From positions 620,001 to 684,000 of the forward strand of contig NZ_CP073714.1 of assembly GCF_023101145.1 (NCBI RefSeq): DNA of 64,000 nt. The letters are read 5' to 3'. This document shows, piece after piece, positions 62,753 to 64,000 of this stretch (positions are counted from its first letter, which is position 1; the number at the start of each line of letters is the position of its first letter). A program made the translations under genes and the position numbers. Source of the stretch: Paenibacillus pabuli. GTDB taxonomy: Bacteria; Bacillota; Bacilli; Paenibacillales; Paenibacillaceae. A model generated the notes under the pieces. That model ran no database searches, had not been told where the DNA came from, and saw only the letters and a list, made by a program, of their open reading frames with translations.

Positions 62753-62860
62753 CGTTACATCAACGGAGAATAGTTAATGTAATGGAAGATCTACGGTTAT
62801 ATTTCGTTTCTTTTCTTTTATCAATTTTCTCTAATTTTCTCATTAAGCTCCCTCGAATAG

Positions 62861-63895
62861 TTACTCGAAGTTCTCAATCACGATTTTACCTGTCATACGT
62901 CCTTCTTCCATTATTGCATGGGCTTTACGCAAATTGGCTGCATTGATGGGAGAGAGGATCTGGGCAACCGTAGTTCGTAAGCGTCCTTCATCGATCATAC
63001 GGGAAACTTCGTTTAACAGGTTGTGCTGTTTAATCATATCCGAAGTCTGGAATAATGGTCTGGTGAACATCAGCTCCCAGGCAAAAGTGACGCTTTTGTT
63101 TTTCAGTAAGGTCAGATCGAGGAGCTCATCCGTCTCCACAATGGAGCAGATTTTCCCTTGGGGAGCAATGGCTTCAGCCATATTGACCCAATGCTTCTCC
63201 GTACTGTTCAAGCAGAAAATATAGTCAACATATTCTAAACCTAGCGCTTTGAGCTGAGGGAGAAATGCTTCGTAATGATTGATGATGTGGTCAGCTCCCA
63301 TGTTTTTAGCCCACTCAGCAGATTCCGGGCGTGAAGCTGTGCCGATGACAGTCAAACCAGCGTGTTTGGCCAGTTGTGTCGCAATAGAACCAACACCACC
63401 CGCTGCCCCGATGATCAAAATAGTTTTACCTTCGTTGCACTCGGTGGCAGCAGACACGCCCAAACGATCAAATAATCCTTCCCAAGCGGTGATAGCGGTT
63501 AACGGCAGAGCGGCTGCATGCGCAAATTCCAGTGTTGCTGGTTTAAAACCGACGATTCTCTCATCAACGAGGTGAAACTCGCTATTTCCACCTGGACGGG
63601 CAATGCTGCCGGCATAATACACTTCATCGCCGGGTTTGAACAGTGAAGATTCCGGTCCGGCTTGTTCGACGACACCTGCAACATCCCAACCGAGAACCTT
63701 TGGGGTGTTTTCGGTCCTATTTTTGGGAGCGCGCACTTTAACATCGACGGGATTGACAGAAATGGCTTTGACTCGGATCAGCAAATCTCTCCCTGTAGGT
63801 TCAGGTACATCCATCATAACGTCCAGCAAGCTCTCAGGTTGATTAATGGGTAAATACTTTAGCAACCCGATGGCTTTCATTTGTCGGTTTGACAT
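62861..63895 (-). CDS. Zinc-independent MDR oxidoreductase, copy 2
   Basis: 344 residues, paralogue of 15535-16575. Same motifs: RVKAISVNPVDVKVR, VLGWDVAGVVEQAG, IIGAAGGVGSIATQLAKHAG and INAANLRKAHAIM. AAGGAGG lies 7-8 nt before ATG 63895. The upstream region holds an operator-like element similar to that of copy 1, so both may answer the same repressor. Confidence 0.88.
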   Translation of the reverse strand: MSNRQMKAIGLLKYLPINQPESLLDVMMDVPEPTGRDLLIRVKAISVNPVDVKVRAPKNRTENTPKVLGWDVAGVVEQAGPESSLFKPGDEVYYAGSIARPGGNSEFHLVDERIVGFKPATLEFAHAAALPLTAITAWEGLFDRLGVSAATECNEGKTILIIGAAGGVGSIATQLAKHAGLTVIGTASRPESAEWAKNMGADHIINHYEAFLPQLKALGLEYVDYIFCLNSTEKHWVNMAEAIAPQGKICSIVETDELLDLTLLKNKSVTFAWELMFTRPLFQTSDMIKQHNLLNEVSRMIDEGRLRTTVAQILSPINAANLRKAHAIMEEGRMTGKIVIENFE

Positions 63896-63956
63896 TGTCG
63901 TTTCCTCCTTGAATGTACATCACTTATTGCTTTCTGGTGGTAATATAACGTATATT

Positions 63957-64000
63957 AACTATCATGAATAGTACGCACAATAGTGTGATGTAGTATCAAT
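63957..64000 (-). promoter_or_regulatory. Operator-like elements upstream of MDR copy 2 (cut by window end)
   Basis: ACTATCATGAATAGT (63959-63973) is an imperfect palindrome. TAGTATCAAT at 63991-64000 is identical to 16667-16676 in operator 2 of copy 1. The window end hides its second half. Confidence 0.5.

Overview
The window looks like a chromosomal segment of a Paenibacillus-like, low-to-moderate GC Bacillota. Reasons: strong AGGAGG-type ribosome sites with ATG, GTG and TTG starts, lipoprotein signals, a caa3 oxidase cluster, two stalk-domain (copper amine oxidase N-terminal type) surface proteins, a guanine riboswitch in front of xpt-pbuX, and a YwqA/YwqB-like SNF2-SWIM pair. No rRNA, tRNA or CRISPR array was recognised, and there is no integrase or transposase.

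Layout. 1-5.4 kb: peptide-type ABC importer (permease end, lipoprotein binder, M20 peptidase, two ATPases). 5.5-6.1 kb: solo CheW with a SigD-like promoter. 6.3-10.4 kb: SNF2 helicase and SWIM-finger protein, the latter extremely GC-rich. 10.7-17.4 kb: VanY-like peptidase, Rid protein, stalk-domain protein, GNAT, Gfo/Idh/MocA oxidoreductase, zinc-independent MDR oxidoreductase and small hypotheticals. 18-24.6 kb: UvrD-like helicase, zinc-ribbon protein, TrmB-like regulator, Nudix hydrolase, MscL. 24.8-27.2 kb: guanine riboswitch, xpt, pbuX.

28.0-46.5 kb is the accessory highlight: a polymorphic-toxin island built on contractile-injection tip proteins. An operon encodes a VgrG-like spike, a pentapeptide protein, an Imm11-like protein, a possible chaperone, a DUF4280 PAAR-like tip, and a second VgrG-like protein carrying a predicted deaminase toxin, followed by a SUKH immunity gene. 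Downstream lie five more toxin-immunity cassettes. Four carry a near-identical but truncated piece of the VgrG toxin core and one keeps only about 13 nt of it. In the four cassettes whose junction is intact, the unique toxin end follows a short D/N-TEGTG sequence; the last cassette lacks it. Four copies of a 3' UTR/terminator repeat punctuate the array. Cassette reading frames begin in or just after a terminator with no ribosome site, so they look like a silent reservoir that could swap into the expressed gene by homologous recombination. Predicted activities are a deaminase, two NS_2 nucleases with YezG-type immunity, an unrecognised HExxE domain, a broken CdiA_C-like nuclease and an AHH nuclease with an Imm11-SUFU immunity fusion. 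A 77-bp direct repeat (3 mismatches) brackets the island and sits upstream of both the VgrG operon and a degenerate M48-like membrane protein.

46.7-64 kb returns to core-like genes: degenerate M48 protein, small hypotheticals, methionine aminopeptidase, ctaCDEFG plus a DUF420/CtaM-like gene behind a strong promoter, a GntR/YtrA-type regulated ABC exporter operon, a frameshifted TraB/GumN protein, and a second MDR oxidoreductase whose upstream region shares an operator-like sequence with its paralogue near 16.6 kb.
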